This document shows positions 52,211-64,000 of a DNA stretch of 64,000 nt, piece by piece. The notes below the pieces were generated by a model. That model was given only the letters and a program-made list of their open reading frames with translations, was not told the DNA's origin and did not search any database. Numbering within the stretch: position 1 is the first letter of the stretch; each line of letters opens with the position of its first letter. The translations under genes were made by a program, and so were the position numbers. The stretch spans positions 62,001 to 126,000 of the forward strand of contig NZ_RXZI01000009.1 in NCBI RefSeq assembly GCF_021991925.1, given 5' to 3'. Origin of the DNA: Sutcliffiella horikoshii. Its GTDB lineage: Bacteria > Bacillota > Bacilli > Bacillales > Bacillaceae_I.

Positions 52211-53275
52211 CTAGTATGAGACGATTTGTAAGTCTGGAACGACCTGAATCCATGTTTTCCCCGGAGCGAGCGGAACCTGTTCGTCATTGGCAAAGGGAAG
52301 AATTTTTCCATCCACCGATCTCCACTCCACATCAAAGCGTACTCCGTTTTGGATCAGCACCCCGTTTCCACCGGATGTAATATCGATTTCTTTTCTGCCC
52401 TGGTCATCTATCACGATATGAGGGGTTTCCACAATGAAAACGTTATGGGCGATAATCTCTTCCATCGTTTCAAGATCCGTAAGTTTCTCGCCTGCACTAT
52501 AACGGACATATGCATTTCTTGTTTCATCATATTTATAGTCAACTTGTGTGGTTTTTCTTGATGAGTATTCTATTGTTACTTGTTCAGCTGCCGTTCCATC
52601 AAGTTCGTTGGTTTGACCTTCCTTTAAGAATGTAAAGGAAGGGACCTCTGCTTGTAAAGGATAATTCAGCAGATCTGCACCTTTTTTAATATTTTCAGAG
52701 GTGATGTAGGAGTTATGCGGCGCTTTTCGGAAGCTTGCGCGTTTGAAAAGCGACCCATCATAGGCCAAACCATTGATCCCATCCACTTCTTTATTCTCTA
52801 TTTTCTCTCTTGCTGCTGGACTCCAGCCGTGGAACACGTAAAGGGCATCATAGCCTTTTGTCAAATCCACAAAATAATCCCTTGCACTTCTTACAGGTCC
52901 CACCGTATCGGGCATTTCACTGTGGAAAATGGCCAGAAATCTTGTAATATCCCCCTCTGCAAGCACTTCATACACAATATCGGCTTTGTGAAGACCTGAT
53001 TGTGGACGTGCCTTCGCATCGTTATTGACCATGACGGCAACAGGACGTGCTTCGACTTTCTCTTCCACTGCTTCTCCTGTCAGTGGAGCGGTTTCGAGTG
53101 GTTCAGAAACCTCTGTCGCCACTTTTTCTTCCTCTTGGACCACTTGCTTATTATCTTCCTGCGGCTCTTTTGCTGTATCAACATCGGAATTACCTGATTG
53201 ACAGCCTGCTAATAGAAGCATGAAAACTGTCCCGATCAGGGCTAACTTGTTCCTACTCATCTTTTTAAAATACAC
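52211..53275 (-). CDS. yerB: YerB-family lipoprotein (DUF3048)
   Basis: A 354-residue lipoprotein with LALIGTVFMLLLAGCQSGNS (lipobox LAGC, cysteine about residue 25), an acidic linker, and the DUF3048 domain: RPVAVMVNNDAKARPQSGLH, then KADIVYEVLAEGDITRFLAI, DTVGPVRSARDYFVDLTKGY and FDVEWRSVDGKILPFAND. Its role is unknown. A shorter start at the ATG 53260 (MSRNKLALIG) is equally plausible, because no ideal binding site is seen for either. It lies 32 bases after yerA. Confidence 0.92.
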   Translation of the reverse strand: MYFKKMSRNKLALIGTVFMLLLAGCQSGNSDVDTAKEPQEDNKQVVQEEEKVATEVSEPLETAPLTGEAVEEKVEARPVAVMVNNDAKARPQSGLHKADIVYEVLAEGDITRFLAIFHSEMPDTVGPVRSARDYFVDLTKGYDALYVFHGWSPAAREKIENKEVDGINGLAYDGSLFKRASFRKAPHNSYITSENIKKGADLLNYPLQAEVPSFTFLKEGQTNELDGTAAEQVTIEYSSRKTTQVDYKYDETRNAYVRYSAGEKLTDLETMEEIIAHNVFIVETPHIVIDDQGRKEIDITSGGNGVLIQNGVRFDVEWRSVDGKILPFANDEQVPLAPGKTWIQVVPDLQIVSY

Positions 53276-53307
53276 AACCTTTGATCAAATTCATTTACTT
53301 TTACATT

Positions 53308-55053
53308 TTAACGCATTATTGACGGAAAGAGTACCGTTTTATTCATCACATCGTATATTCCTCTAGGTGTTATTCTAATATAAGGAAGATGTGTAGAGGA
53401 CAAAAACAGTAATGTATAGATAGGATCGTTGAAGCCATAGCCTCTTGCAAACAGCTGATTTCTTAGTTCCGTTTCCTGCTTCATCAGACCCTCCATGTCA
53501 CAGTTGGACATGCCTCCTGCAAGTGGTAGCGGGATATCGCAAATGATTTCCCCGTCCTCGACAAGCACCATTCCTCCGCCAAGCTCCTTCATCTGTTTAA
53601 AAGCCTTCAACATCGCTTCCTTGTCCTTTCCGATCAGAACAATGTCGCCTGTGTTTGAATACGAACTCGCAAATCCTTGCACATGCGTGCCGAAGCCTTT
53701 GATGATCGTATTCACACGCCAATTTCCAGCCCGGTCGATGAGCATGAGGAACGACTCATCATGCCTGGTTGATAGACGGTCCCCTGAAACATCTACCGAG
53801 ATAGTATATGGTTTGATGATGACTTCGTTGACCATTTCCATCCCTAATGCCATGGAAAATTGCAGGTCATCGATGGAAAGTTCCCAGTCTAGTTTAAGCG
53901 GCTCAAGCCCTAGGGAATTCCAATCTTGTTCCGGGAATGCGGACGGATTTGCCGTATTCTCCTTTGTTACCCAAATCCCTTTGGATAGGACAGACACCGG
54001 TGTCGGCTCCTCCTTAGCCTTCAGGAAATTGATGTTGGCTATTCGCCCCGGTGCGATGCTCCCGTGAAGCGAGTCGATCGAGAAGTGCCTTGCCGCATTA
54101 TAGGAAGCCATCCTGTATGCTTCGATGGGCGGAACTCCCTTATCAAGGGCGATCGCGATGGTCCGGTCGATGACACCGCTTTCATAAAAGCTTGGAGTCG
54201 AACCATCAGTATTGAAAAATGTTTGATCATAATAATGGACACCAGAAGCCTCTAACTCTTCCAGTATTAATGGAAGGTCTGGCCTGATGGATGAATAGCG
54301 GAGAGAGGCATGGTAGCCTTGGGAGATCCGCTTGATGACATCCGCTCCATTCATCGCCTCATGATCGCTATGGATACCAAGCAGCTGCATTTTCATCAAC
54401 GTCTTTTCCGATGCCCCTGGAAAATGACCTTCCACCGGCTTTCTTCGTGCTTTTGCCTCTTGGACCCATTGCAGGATCATGTCGTCGCCCGCCATCAACT
54501 TCGGCCAGCTTGTCAGTTCGCCTCCCTGCATCACGAGAGGATGATCCAACCAACTTTTCATATTCGGATTGGAAAAGATCTGCTCCTCATTCTTGATTTC
54601 GGTCTGGGCATCAAATCGGCACCACCAATACATGGTAGCAGCGGATTTATTCATTTTTTCAATAAAAGTAAACGCTTTCTTTTTTGTCATCTGCAAAGTA
54701 AGCATTAAATTATCATTAACGAATGTCGTTGTTCCCAATTTCGATGCATATTGCGCAAAGGAAAGGGGATTATAAAGTTGAAACGGATGTACATGAGGCT
54801 CTATATATCCTGGCACCAGGTAGAACGACTCACAATTGACTACTTCCGTATTTTTTGTGTTTGCAGGAAGCTCGTCGCCTACATAGACGATTCGGTCTTC
54901 ATGGATCCAGATATTCGCTGTCATCCAAGTCTTCAATTGCACATTAAGGTATGTGGCATTGGTAAGGAGAATGGTCGGTGCTTTCTTTCCGTCAATCACC
55001 GAAACCTGTTCCCGAATTTTTTTGCTTTTCCATCTATATGCTTGTTCATGCAT
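53308..55053 (-). CDS. yerA: Adenine deaminase-like amidohydrolase YerA
   Basis: A 581-residue amidohydrolase of the adenine deaminase family. The metal-binding HxH is in LVPGYIEPHVHPFQLYNPLS, and further landmarks are AKLGTTTFVNDN, VEGHFPGASEKTLMKMQLLG and GIHSDHEAMNG. The C-terminal half has the ADE-type domain (FGTHVQGFASSYSNTGDIVL). It may deaminate adenine to hypoxanthine, but YerA-type proteins differ from the true AdeC and the substrate is open. GGGTGATG lies before the ATG at 55053; two earlier in-frame starts exist within nine bases. Confidence 0.88.
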   Translation of the reverse strand: MHEQAYRWKSKKIREQVSVIDGKKAPTILLTNATYLNVQLKTWMTANIWIHEDRIVYVGDELPANTKNTEVVNCESFYLVPGYIEPHVHPFQLYNPLSFAQYASKLGTTTFVNDNLMLTLQMTKKKAFTFIEKMNKSAATMYWWCRFDAQTEIKNEEQIFSNPNMKSWLDHPLVMQGGELTSWPKLMAGDDMILQWVQEAKARRKPVEGHFPGASEKTLMKMQLLGIHSDHEAMNGADVIKRISQGYHASLRYSSIRPDLPLILEELEASGVHYYDQTFFNTDGSTPSFYESGVIDRTIAIALDKGVPPIEAYRMASYNAARHFSIDSLHGSIAPGRIANINFLKAKEEPTPVSVLSKGIWVTKENTANPSAFPEQDWNSLGLEPLKLDWELSIDDLQFSMALGMEMVNEVIIKPYTISVDVSGDRLSTRHDESFLMLIDRAGNWRVNTIIKGFGTHVQGFASSYSNTGDIVLIGKDKEAMLKAFKQMKELGGGMVLVEDGEIICDIPLPLAGGMSNCDMEGLMKQETELRNQLFARGYGFNDPIYTLLFLSSTHLPYIRITPRGIYDVMNKTVLFPSIMR

Positions 55054-55236
55054 GCTCATCACCCACTCTTTGTGAGATTGTATCAGTTTAAGGTTTTGTC
55101 GCGAAAATTATTGTGATATAACCTCTTTTTACCATGTTACCATAACAAAGTTTTGCTTGCATTATCGTTCTTGATAATTATGTGAAAATTTTATCAACTT
55201 AAGGACGAGTATCTAAATAATTTGGAGGGATTCATT

Positions 55237-55554
55237 ATGAAGGTTAAACCGAATATCAGCATCATCAATGCCATGATCCGTATCACAGCAGGTTTTGCAA
55301 CATTGGCCTGGATCACTAGCAAAATGGTCCGTCGTCCACACCGCGACTCCTACAAGTTTGTTGCGCTCCTTGCAGGAATGAAAATCGCCGAAGGCATCCT
55401 GCGCTACTGCCCGATGACACAAGGCTTCGAACGCTTGCAAGAATACCGCAACGACCACAACAGCGAAAACAACCACTACAACTTCGACTTCGACGACTTC
55501 GAAGTCAAAGCAGGCAGCACGGACAGTGGCGCTGATTCTTTTAATCCGTCTTAA
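55237..55554 (+). CDS. DUF2892-type small membrane protein
   Basis: A 105-residue protein beginning KVKPNISIINAMIRITAGFA, the form of short DUF2892 (YgaP membrane-domain-like) proteins. One or two hydrophobic stretches (AMIRITAGFATLAWIT; FVALLAGMKIAEGILRYCP) are followed by a very acidic and Asn-rich tail (YNFDFDDFEVKAGSTDSGAD). The ATG at 55237 has GGAGGG seven bases upstream; five codons earlier is another ATG without support. It is divergent from yerA. Function unknown. Confidence 0.8.
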   Translation: MKVKPNISIINAMIRITAGFATLAWITSKMVRRPHRDSYKFVALLAGMKIAEGILRYCPMTQGFERLQEYRNDHNSENNHYNFDFDDFEVKAGSTDSGADSFNPS

Positions 55555-55578
55555 GAAAATAAAAAGAGGAAAAAAACA

Positions 55579-55611
55579 CCTTTGGGGGTCAGACCCCCAA
55601 AGGATTTTGTT
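55579..55611 (+). terminator. Palindromic terminator (CCTTTGGGGGTC core)
   Basis: CCTTTGGGGGTC and GACCCCCAAAGG form a twelve-pair stem with a single-base loop, followed by ATTTTGTT, about 25 bases after the DUF2892-type gene. Loops of one base cannot form, so the top pairs open. The GGGGGTCAGACCCCC part is the same palindrome as in the repeats at 38086-38175. Confidence 0.65.
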
Positions 55612-55645
55612 CCCTCAGGTAGAATTATATAAGGAGGTATGAAAA

Positions 55646-57032
<1,387 letters not shown>

Positions 57033-57064
57033 TTATAAAAACTACCTTGGGATCGCGCTAACCT

Positions 57065-57193
57065 CCTGTTTCCTTTCGTTCCAGGTGTTCGCTTTCCGCG
57101 GGGCGGTGCTTGAGCCTCCTCGCTGCGCTGTGGGGTCTCAAGTCTACCGCTACCTCCCGCCGGAGTCTCTCACCTTGCACTTCAGTCAACAGG
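57065..57193 (+). repeat. ~130-bp nested palindromic element, copy D (purH-purD gap)
   Basis: Outer arms CCTGTT/AACAGG with AGGTG/CACCT inside, then GCGGTGCTTGA pairing with TCAAGTCTACCGC, around GCCTCCTCGC and GTGGGGTC. This copy has the most diverged outer arms but keeps the paired inner segments. It lies inside the pur operon. Confidence 0.82.
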
Positions 57194-57244
57194 GGAAATC
57201 TGGTTAATCACGAGCTTATCTCATTTTCACATACAGAATGTCCC

Positions 57245-58774
57245 TTAGTGCTTAAAGTGTCTCATGCCCGTGAATACCATGGTGATGCCGTATTCGTCGG
57301 CTTTTTTGATGGAGTCTTCGTCTTTGATGGAACCGCCTGGCTGGATGATGGCTGTCACGCCGGCTTTTGCGGCTGCTTCGACTGTGTCGTTCATCGGGAA
57401 GAATGCATCAGATCCAAGTGCGGAACCGACCGCTTTTTCTCCTGCCTGCTCAATGGCGATTTTCGCCGCACCGACACGGTTCATCTGTCCTGCCCCGACG
57501 CCGACCGTCTGACTGTCTTTCGCAAGAACGATCGCATTGGATTTCACATGCTTCACGACTTTCCAAGCAAGCTTCAGGTCCGCCCACTCCTGTTCTGTCG
57601 GCTCACGCTTTGTTGGAACGGTAACCTTCGCATCTTCCAAGCCAAACTGATCCTCATCCTGCACCAAAAGTCCTCCGCGAACGGAAACCATGCGGGATTG
57701 CAAATCATCTTGGCCATTCATGTCGACCACTAACAGTCGGATGTTCTTTTTCTGCTTCAATACGGTCAAAGCGTCCTCACTGAAGGATGGCGCGATGACG
57801 ATTTCTAAAAATAGTTCGTGCAATAGCTCTGCCGTTTCTTTATCCACTTCCGTGTTGAAAGCGATGATACCGCCGAAAATGGAGACCGGATCTGCTTCAT
57901 ACGCTCGGCGGTATGCTTCCACCGTTGTCGCACCAGTACCTACACCGCACGGGTTCATATGTTTTACAGCCACTACAGCAGGGTCTTTGAACTCTTTTAC
58001 AATTTGCAGGGCAGTGTCTGCATCATTGATGTTGTTGTAGGATAATTCTTTTCCGTGAAGCTGCTCAGCTGATGCAATCGAGAATTCGGATGCTAATGGT
58101 GCCTCGTAGAATGCCGCTTGTTGGTGCGGATTCTCTCCATAACGAAGGCCCTGTTTTTTCTCAAACGTTACCGTCAGTGATTCAGGGTGTTTCTCTTCCA
58201 CCGCTTCTGTCAAATAGTTGGAGATCATCGCGTCATATGCCGCTGTATGACGGAACACTTTTGCTGCAAGGCGACGGCGAGTTGCAACTTCCACCTTCCC
58301 GCTTTCTTTTAGCTCGGCGATTACTCCTTCATAGTCTGTAGGATCCACGAGCACCGCAACATCCTTATGGTTTTTTGCTGCCGCACGAAGCATCGTCGGA
58401 CCGCCGATGTCGATGTTTTCGATGGCGTCTTCAAATGTGGAATCCGCTTTGGAGATCGTTTCTTTGAACGGGTAGAGGTTCACCACGACCAAGTCGATCG
58501 GTGTAATTCCGTGCTCCTCTAATTGTGCTTGATGGCTTTCGTTGTCACGCATTGCCAATAATCCCCCGTGAATCATCGGGTGTAAGGTTTTTACGCGGCC
58601 ATCCAGGATTTCCGGGAATCCAGTAACCTCAGAAATGCCGATCACCTTCACACCATTTTCCTGCAACACTTTTTTGGTGCCGCCGGTGGAAATGACCTCC
58701 ACTCCCAGGTCCACTAATTGTTGTACAAATGGGACGATGCCCTCTTTATTGGAAACACTCACTAATGCTCTCAT
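57245..58774 (-). CDS. purH: Bifunctional AICAR transformylase / IMP cyclohydrolase
   Basis: A 509-residue enzyme for the last two steps to IMP. The N-terminal MGS-like domain reads [20 protein letters not shown], then [20 protein letters not shown], and [20 protein letters not shown]. The transformylase domain has [40 protein letters not shown] and [20 protein letters not shown]-type ([20 protein letters not shown]). Its ATG overlaps the purN stop by four bases. Length matches the family. Confidence 0.97.
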   Translation of the reverse strand: MRALVSVSNKEGIVPFVQQLVDLGVEVISTGGTKKVLQENGVKVIGISEVTGFPEILDGRVKTLHPMIHGGLLAMRDNESHQAQLEEHGITPIDLVVVNLYPFKETISKADSTFEDAIENIDIGGPTMLRAAAKNHKDVAVLVDPTDYEGVIAELKESGKVEVATRRRLAAKVFRHTAAYDAMISNYLTEAVEEKHPESLTVTFEKKQGLRYGENPHQQAAFYEAPLASEFSIASAEQLHGKELSYNNINDADTALQIVKEFKDPAVVAVKHMNPCGVGTGATTVEAYRRAYEADPVSIFGGIIAFNTEVDKETAELLHELFLEIVIAPSFSEDALTVLKQKKNIRLLVVDMNGQDDLQSRMVSVRGGLLVQDEDQFGLEDAKVTVPTKREPTEQEWADLKLAWKVVKHVKSNAIVLAKDSQTVGVGAGQMNRVGAAKIAIEQAGEKAVGSALGSDAFFPMNDTVEAAAKAGVTAIIQPGGSIKDEDSIKKADEYGITMVFTGMRHFKH

Positions 58775-59361
58775 CGTATCGTTGCCTCTCCTTTAACTGA
58801 AAAAAGTTGTTGTAAGGTTTTTGGGTAAAATGTATGTTCCACTTGATGGATTTTCTTTTCTAATGTTTCTCGGGTGTCGTCCGCTTCGACCTCGATCCCC
58901 TGTTGGGCGATGATCGGACCGGTGTCCATGCCTTCATCGACAAAATGGATCGTCACCCCTGTCAGTTTAACACCATACAGGAGCGCTTGACCAACCGCAT
59001 CAAGGCCAGGGAATGCCGGCAAAAGGGATGGATGGATGTTGACGATCCTGCCTTTATACGCACTCAACAAAGTCGGGCCAATCAGGCGCATATAGCCTGC
59101 TAAGACGATAAAATCGACTTCATATCTATTTAGCTCCTGAAGGATGTGCGCTTCAAACTCCCCTTTATCCTTGTAACTTTTTGGTGCAAATGCAAAATAA
59201 GGAATGTCTGCTGCCGTCGCACGTTCTACCACGTACGCCCCGGGCCTGTCACAGACAAGCAGTGCAGGAGTGGCATCCAGTTCTCCAGCTCGACAAGCAT
59301 CCGTTAACGCTTGAAAATTAGAACCGCTCCCTGATGCGAAAATAGCGATTCTCGTTGTCAT
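58771..59361 (-). CDS. purN: Phosphoribosylglycinamide formyltransferase
   Basis: A 196-residue folate-dependent GAR transformylase, step three of the pathway. It begins [20 protein letters not shown]. The catalytic Asn-His-Asp set appears in [20 protein letters not shown] and [20 protein letters not shown]. It overlaps purM by four bases upstream and purH by four bases downstream, so all three are coupled. Confidence 0.97.
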   Translation of the reverse strand: MTTRIAIFASGSGSNFQALTDACRAGELDATPALLVCDRPGAYVVERATAADIPYFAFAPKSYKDKGEFEAHILQELNRYEVDFIVLAGYMRLIGPTLLSAYKGRIVNIHPSLLPAFPGLDAVGQALLYGVKLTGVTIHFVDEGMDTGPIIAQQGIEVEADDTRETLEKKIHQVEHTFYPKTLQQLFSVKGEATIR

Positions 59362-60398
59362 CGGATTTCTCCTCCGCCAAACGTGATTCCTTCTCCCTCT
59401 TTGACGCGGCCAATCAGGTAAGCCTTCTCCCCGTTCGCTTCCAGGATACGTACCACTTCCGGTAATATCTCTTCGTTGATTGCAAGCACCATGCCGATAC
59501 CCATGTTGAAAATATTGAACATTTCCTTGCGGTTCAGCTCGCCCACCTCTTGCAAAAGATCAAAGATCGGCGGGATCGGCCATGTCCCATAATCCACTTC
59601 CGCTTGCAGGCCTTCTGGAAGCATGCGCGGGATATTTTCGATAAATCCGCCGCCAGTGATATGGGCCATTCCGTTGATGTCGAATTTTTTTAGAACTTCA
59701 AGGATTGGTTTTACATAGATTTTCGTCGGAGTCAGAAGCTCTTCGCCAAGTGTGCGGCCTAATCCTTCGTACTTCGTGTCCAAGTCGAGTTTCCCTTTTT
59801 CAAATACAATTTTTCGTACTAAAGAATAGCCGTTGCTGTGGATCCCGCTTGAGCTCAGTCCGATCAGCACGTTTCCTGGTTCTATTTTGGAGCCATTGAT
59901 CAGGCGCTCTTTTTCTACCACACCGACCGTAAATCCAGCCAGGTCATACTCTGTGTCGTCGTACATACCAGGCATTTCCGCCGTTTCGCCGCCGACCAAT
60001 GCACACCCTGCCTGCTCGCAGCCATCCGCGATCCCTTTTACGATGGCCTCGATTCGTTCCGGCACCGCTTTGCCGCATGCAATGTAATCCAGAAAATATA
60101 GCGGCTCCGCGCCTTGAACCACGACATCGTTGACACACATCGCAACTGCATCCACCCCGATGGTGTCATGCTTGTCGAGCTGAAAAGCGAGCATCAGTTT
60201 CGTCCCGACACCATCCGTACCGGATACGAGCACCGGGTTCTTTACATTCACTGCCGATAAGTCAAACAGGCCTCCAAATCCGCCTAGTCCCCCCATCACC
60301 TCAGGCCTCATCGTTCTAGCCACATGCTTTTTCATTCGCGTTACAGCTTCATAGCCCGCTTCTATATCTACACCCGCTTGCTTGTATGCATTTGCCAT
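59358..60398 (-). CDS. purM: Phosphoribosylformylglycinamidine cyclo-ligase
   Basis: A 346-residue AIR synthetase. Signatures: [60 protein letters not shown] and [29 protein letters not shown] precedes the ATG. Between purF and this gene lies an unusually long 288-base gap with a 21-nt repeat array and a possible hairpin (AAAGCGGCG/CGTCGCTTT near 60430-60460) that might weaken or time read-through. Confidence 0.97.
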   Translation of the reverse strand: MANAYKQAGVDIEAGYEAVTRMKKHVARTMRPEVMGGLGGFGGLFDLSAVNVKNPVLVSGTDGVGTKLMLAFQLDKHDTIGVDAVAMCVNDVVVQGAEPLYFLDYIACGKAVPERIEAIVKGIADGCEQAGCALVGGETAEMPGMYDDTEYDLAGFTVGVVEKERLINGSKIEPGNVLIGLSSSGIHSNGYSLVRKIVFEKGKLDLDTKYEGLGRTLGEELLTPTKIYVKPILEVLKKFDINGMAHITGGGFIENIPRMLPEGLQAEVDYGTWPIPPIFDLLQEVGELNRKEMFNIFNMGIGMVLAINEEILPEVVRILEANGEKAYLIGRVKEGEGITFGGGEIR

Positions 60399-60545
60399 AT
60401 GTGTCGTATCTCCCTTCCAATGGAAAAGCGACGAATCTTTGGAATCCCGCCGCTTTTTTGTAAGCTTTCTTTAAAAAAAGTAATTATGTTTGGTTTCTCG
60501 ATGCATTGAGGGAGACTCCACCAGGGTGTCTCGCTCGAAATTCTG

Positions 60546-60671
60546 CGTTATTGCAACTATTTTTGGCGTTATTGTGAGTTTTTCACGCGTCATTGTGAGT
60601 TTTAGCGGTGTTATTGTGAGTTTTCTGATGCTGATTGTGACTTTTTCAGCCGCTATTGTGACTTTTCCGCT
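60546..60671 (-). repeat. 21-nt degenerate tandem repeat, family 6, second locus (purF-purM gap)
   Basis: Six units of exactly 21 bases on the plus strand, each ATTGTGA(G/C)TTTT plus about ten variable bases. The reverse complement, AAAA(C/G)TCACAATAAC, is the core of the array at 44735. It lies just beyond the purF stop codon and inside the pur operon transcript. Confidence 0.88.
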
Positions 60672-60686
60672 ATAAACCTTCTCAAC

Positions 60687-62102
60687 CTAGCACTTCTCAT
60701 GAGGCAGCACCGTGTCCGGGAAAATTTCCGTCGGGTACTTGCCGGTAAAGCACGCCATACACTGGCCGCGAGTCTCCCCGTCAAACGGGCGATCAATCGC
60801 TTCGACCATACCACCAGGGCTCAAAAATGCGAGCGAATCCGCACCGATGATCTCACGCATCTCCTCTACAGAATGGGAAGAGGCAATCAATTCTTCATGC
60901 GTAGACGTATCGATCCCGTAAAAACAAGGATTCTTGATCGGCGGTGAACTGATGCGCACATGCACCTCGGTCGCCCCGGCGTCACGAAGCATCTTCACAA
61001 TTCGTCTGCTCGTAGTCCCACGCACGATGGAGTCATCCACCATCACGACACGTTTGCCTTCCACGACCCCACGGACTGGAGAAAGCTTCATCTTCACACC
61101 CTGTTCACGCAATGCTTGGGATGGCTGGATAAATGTACGGCCCACATATCTATTTTTGATCAATCCAAGTTCATAAGGAATCCCGGAGAACTCCGCGTAA
61201 CCGATGGCCGCTGAGATACTGGAATCCGGCACACCTGTCACCACATCCGCATCCACCGCGGACTCCATCGCCAGCTGCTTGCCAAGGCTTTTACGAGCCG
61301 TATGCACGTTGATTCCATCTATGTTGCTGTCAGGTCTCGAAAAATAAATATACTCCATGCTGCACATCGCACGCTGGGTATGCATAGTAAATCGCTCAGA
61401 ATGCAAGCCCCCATTGTCGATGATCAACAGTTCCCCAGGCTCGATGTCACGGATGAATTCCGCTCCGACCACATCGAACGCACAGGTTTCCGACGCCACC
61501 ACATAAGCGTCATTCAACTTACCCAATGACAGTGGACGCAAGCCATTCGGATCTAGTGCCACCATCATTTCCGTCTCCGTCATGATTAGAAACGCATAGG
61601 CGCCCTTCAGCATCGACAACGCATTTTTCACACGATCCTTCAACAACGTGTAGCCGCTTCTTTTAATAAGATGGGCCAAGACTTCCGTATCAGACGTCGT
61701 TTGTAAAATACTCCCCATCGTCTCCAGCTGATGCTTCAACGCATTCGCATTAACCAGATTCCCGTTGTGTGCAAGTGCTAGACTGCCAGTTTGGGAGTGG
61801 AACAATAGGGGCTGGACATTTTCATAGCCGCCGCCCCCTGCCGTTGCATAGCGCACATGGCCGATGGCCGCTTTGCCTGCCCCCAACTCTTGCAATCTAC
61901 CGTTTCCGAACACTTCATTCACAAGGCCTTCCCCTTTAACCGCGACAAGCTTCTCTCCATCTGTTGAAACAATCCCTGCGCCTTCCTGGCCACGGTGCTG
62001 CAGGCTATGCAGTCCGTAATAGGTAATCTGGGACGCTTCGGGATGTCCCCAGATCCCGAACACCCCACATTCCTCATTCAAGCCCTTTAGTTCAGCAAGC
62101 AT
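60687..62102 (-). CDS. purF: Amidophosphoribosyltransferase
   Basis: A 471-residue enzyme that makes phosphoribosylamine from PRPP and glutamine, the first step. From the ATG at 62102 the product reads [20 protein letters not shown], so an 11-residue propeptide precedes the catalytic Cys12, as in B. subtilis. The PRPP site is [20 protein letters not shown]. Iron-sulfur cysteines appear in NPCFYGID and [18 protein letters not shown] supports this start over one six codons earlier. It overlaps the end of purL by 16 bases. Confidence 0.97.
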   Translation of the reverse strand: MLAELKGLNEECGVFGIWGHPEASQITYYGLHSLQHRGQEGAGIVSTDGEKLVAVKGEGLVNEVFGNGRLQELGAGKAAIGHVRYATAGGGGYENVQPLLFHSQTGSLALAHNGNLVNANALKHQLETMGSILQTTSDTEVLAHLIKRSGYTLLKDRVKNALSMLKGAYAFLIMTETEMMVALDPNGLRPLSLGKLNDAYVVASETCAFDVVGAEFIRDIEPGELLIIDNGGLHSERFTMHTQRAMCSMEYIYFSRPDSNIDGINVHTARKSLGKQLAMESAVDADVVTGVPDSSISAAIGYAEFSGIPYELGLIKNRYVGRTFIQPSQALREQGVKMKLSPVRGVVEGKRVVMVDDSIVRGTTSRRIVKMLRDAGATEVHVRISSPPIKNPCFYGIDTSTHEELIASSHSVEEMREIIGADSLAFLSPGGMVEAIDRPFDGETRGQCMACFTGKYPTEIFPDTVLPHEKC

Positions 62103-64000
62103 GGAATGGCTCCTTTCCAAGCATCGCGAAGGTCGTCCACAGACATATGGATAGCGACTTCACGTGATGCCGATTCGATATGAAGATTGCCAGTGGCCGT
62201 CACCGTTCCTACAAAACCGGCATCCGCAACCGCTGCTTCAAATGCCTCTTGATTTTCAGGACGAACCGTTACAACAAAGCGAGATTGGGTTTCACTGAAC
62301 AGTGCAGACGTCATGTCGCCCTTAAGCGTCACGGAAGCACCAAGTCCGCGAGCGCCCATTGCACTCTCAGCCATAGCCACACCTACTCCACCTTCAGATA
62401 CATCATGGGCAGATGCCACAAGTCCAGCGCGGATTGCCGCCAACAATTCATCCTGACGTCTAGTTTCCACATCCAAATCAATCGCAGGTGCTTTCCCGAA
62501 AATCTTGCCGTACGTCAGCTTCTGCAGCTCACTTCCGCCAAACTCGGAAGCAGTCTCCCCGATCACATAAATCAGATCGCCTTCGTTTTTAAACTCCTGA
62601 GTCGTCACATGCTTCAAGTCGTCAATCAATCCGACCATGCCGACTACAGGTGTCGGGTAAACTGCCACGCCATTTGTTTCGTTATATAAAGATACATTTC
62701 CGCCGATAACCGGGGATTCCAGCTTGCGGCATGCTTCACTCATACCATCTGTCGCTTTTTCGATTTGCCAGAAGATCTCCGGCTTTTCAGGATTACCAAA
62801 ATTCAAGCAGTCTGTGATCGCCAATGGCTTTGCACCGGAACACACAACATTACGAGCCGCTTCCGCCACCGCGATCATCCCGCCGACTTCCGGATCCAAA
62901 TAAAGATAACGAGAGTTACAGTCGGTTGTCATCGCCAGTGCTTTTTCCGTTCCGCGGATACGAACAACTGCCGCGTCAGAACCTGGCACCACCACTGTAT
63001 TTGTACGAACCTGATAATCATATTGGTCATAGACCCACTCTTTGCTTGCGATGGTCGGCTGCTTCAATAGGGCCACTAATGTCTCTTCATAGTCCGCAAC
63101 TTCCGGTACCGCTACCTCCATCTCCTGGAACTCGCGATAATATGCAGGTTCCGTAGAAGGCTTATGGTATACAGGTGCTTCTTCTGCCAAAGCATCGACC
63201 GGTACATCTGCAATCACTTCACCTTTATGAACAAGGCGCAGCTTTTTGTCATCCGTAACTTTTCCAATCGATACAGCTTCTAAGCCATATTTTGAAACGA
63301 TCTCATGTGCCTCATGCTCACGGCCCGCTTCTACGACGATCAGCATGCGCTCCTGGGATTCAGAAAGCATCATTTCATAACCTGTCATGCCTGTTTCACG
63401 CTGTGGCACAAGGTCCAAGTTCATTTCAATCCCAGAACCTGCTTTAGAAGCCATTTCTGCAGACGAGCTAGTCAAACCAGCTGCCCCCATGTCTTGGATG
63501 CCAACAAGGCCATCCCATTTCACGATTTCCAAGCATGCTTCAAGCAATAATTTTTCCATAAAAGGATCTCCGACTTGAACCGCCGGACGTTTCTCTTCGG
63601 ACGCTTCGGACAGTTCTTCTGATGCAAAAGTTGCCCCGTGAATCCCGTCACGTCCCGTTTTTGCCCCCACGTACATGACGGTATTGCCGACACCTTTTGC
63701 CTGCCCTTTTTTAATATCTTCATGATTGATCAGACCCACACACATCGCGTTCACGAGCGGGTTGCCGTCATATGCCGGGTCGAACTGGATCTCGCCGCCA
63801 ACTGTCGGGATACCCACACAGTTACCATAGCCTGCGATTCCTGCCACCACTTCTTCAAACAAATATTTTACGCGCGGAGTTGTCAGTTCTCCAAAGCGCA
63901 GAGAATTCAATAACGCGATTGGACGTGCGCCCATTGAAAAGACATCGCGGATGATTCCACCGACACCTGTTGCCGCACCTTGGTAAGGCTCGATCGCGGA
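62087..64000 (-). CDS. purL: Phosphoribosylformylglycinamidine synthase II, 5' end outside the window
   Basis: The C-terminal 637 residues of PurL, which converts FGAR to FGAM with PurS and PurQ. The frame runs open to the window edge, starting [20 protein letters not shown] and [19 protein letters not shown]. Other landmarks are [93 protein letters not shown] and [20 protein letters not shown]. About 100 residues are missing at the N-terminus. It is followed by purF with a short overlap. Confidence 0.97.
   Translation of the reverse strand, partial: SAIEPYQGAATGVGGIIRDVFSMGARPIALLNSLRFGELTTPRVKYLFEEVVAGIAGYGNCVGIPTVGGEIQFDPAYDGNPLVNAMCVGLINHEDIKKGQAKGVGNTVMYVGAKTGRDGIHGATFASEELSEASEEKRPAVQVGDPFMEKLLLEACLEIVKWDGLVGIQDMGAAGLTSSSAEMASKAGSGIEMNLDLVPQRETGMTGYEMMLSESQERMLIVVEAGREHEAHEIVSKYGLEAVSIGKVTDDKKLRLVHKGEVIADVPVDALAEEAPVYHKPSTEPAYYREFQEMEVAVPEVADYEETLVALLKQPTIASKEWVYDQYDYQVRTNTVVVPGSDAAVVRIRGTEKALAMTTDCNSRYLYLDPEVGGMIAVAEAARNVVCSGAKPLAITDCLNFGNPEKPEIFWQIEKATDGMSEACRKLESPVIGGNVSLYNETNGVAVYPTPVVGMVGLIDDLKHVTTQEFKNEGDLIYVIGETASEFGGSELQKLTYGKIFGKAPAIDLDVETRRQDELLAAIRAGLVASAHDVSEGGVGVAMAESAMGARGLGASVTLKGDMTSALFSETQSRFVVTVRPENQEAFEAAVADAGFVGTVTATGNLHIESASREVAIHMSVDDLRDAWKGAIPCLLN

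Overview
The window looks like chromosome of a low-GC Gram-positive of the family Bacillaceae. Shine-Dalgarno sites are strong (AAGGAGG type), GTG and TTG starts are frequent, T-box and S-box leaders are present, and gene order is close to Bacillus subtilis in two blocks: purL-purF-purM-purN-purH-purD followed by yerA-yerB-yerC-pcrB-pcrA-ligA-camS, and opuE/putP-gatCAB-dgkB. I cannot name the genus or species from sequence alone. No rRNA, tRNA, CRISPR array, prophage or intact transposon was seen.

Layout: 1-4.4 kb is a minus-strand run of small accessory enzymes (three GNAT acetyltransferases, a Cof-type HAD phosphatase, a SnoaL-like protein, a Rossmann protein, and a fused nucleotidyltransferase-acetyltransferase). 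4.5-8.5 kb has a DeoR-type regulator, another acetyltransferase and a secreted M4 neutral protease. 8.5-11.4 kb is a three-gene flavodoxin-egtB-egtD operon for ergothioneine synthesis. 11.8-15.3 kb has an MFS remnant, a serine hydrolase, a methyltransferase and a ketopantoate reductase. 15.7-18.8 kb is a proline T-box leader driving an archaeal-type prolyl-tRNA synthetase and a PatB-like C-S lyase. 18.9-27.75 kb is a complete assimilatory sulfate pathway on the minus strand: promoter, unassigned structured RNA, SAM-I riboswitch, yezD, cysH, cysP, sat, cysC, ferredoxin-type sulfite reductase, a DUF3906-like protein, sumT, sirB, sirC. 27.8-34.6 kb has a lipoprotein, sucrose-6-phosphate hydrolase, diacylglycerol kinase, a sigma-W-type promoter driving NfeD and flotillin, and a VanY-type carboxypeptidase. 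34.7-39.3 kb has gatCAB and a branched-chain aminotransferase. 39.6-44.6 kb has proline uptake (putP) and P5C dehydrogenase (rocA) flanking two exported proteins. 44.9-55.1 kb is camS-ligA-pcrA-pcrB, yerC, yerB, yerA. 55.2-64 kb is the 3' half of the purine operon, with purL truncated by the window edge.

The most unusual content is intergenic. (1) Four copies of a ~126-132 bp nested palindromic element (27.04, 29.97, 50.52 and 57.07 kb) differ in sequence, yet their stems change in compensating pairs, which points to a selected fold. (2) At least six families of degenerate repeats with an exact or near-exact 21-nt period occupy gaps between genes, including gaps inside the pur and cys operons and the transcribed leader of proS. 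Each family has its own 8-13 nt core, and two families occur at more than one locus. Longer-period hairpin arrays (about 26/51 nt and 34 nt) accompany them. (3) A 117-nt structured RNA starts a few bases after a promoter and lies directly upstream of the SAM-I riboswitch of the cysH operon; it matches no riboswitch class I know. (4) yezD seems to start at CTG behind a good ribosome binding site.

Working together, the genes give sulfate uptake and reduction with siroheme supply, proline scavenging, catabolism and charging, ergothioneine formation, envelope-stress functions (flotillin/NfeD), and housekeeping DNA repair and purine synthesis.
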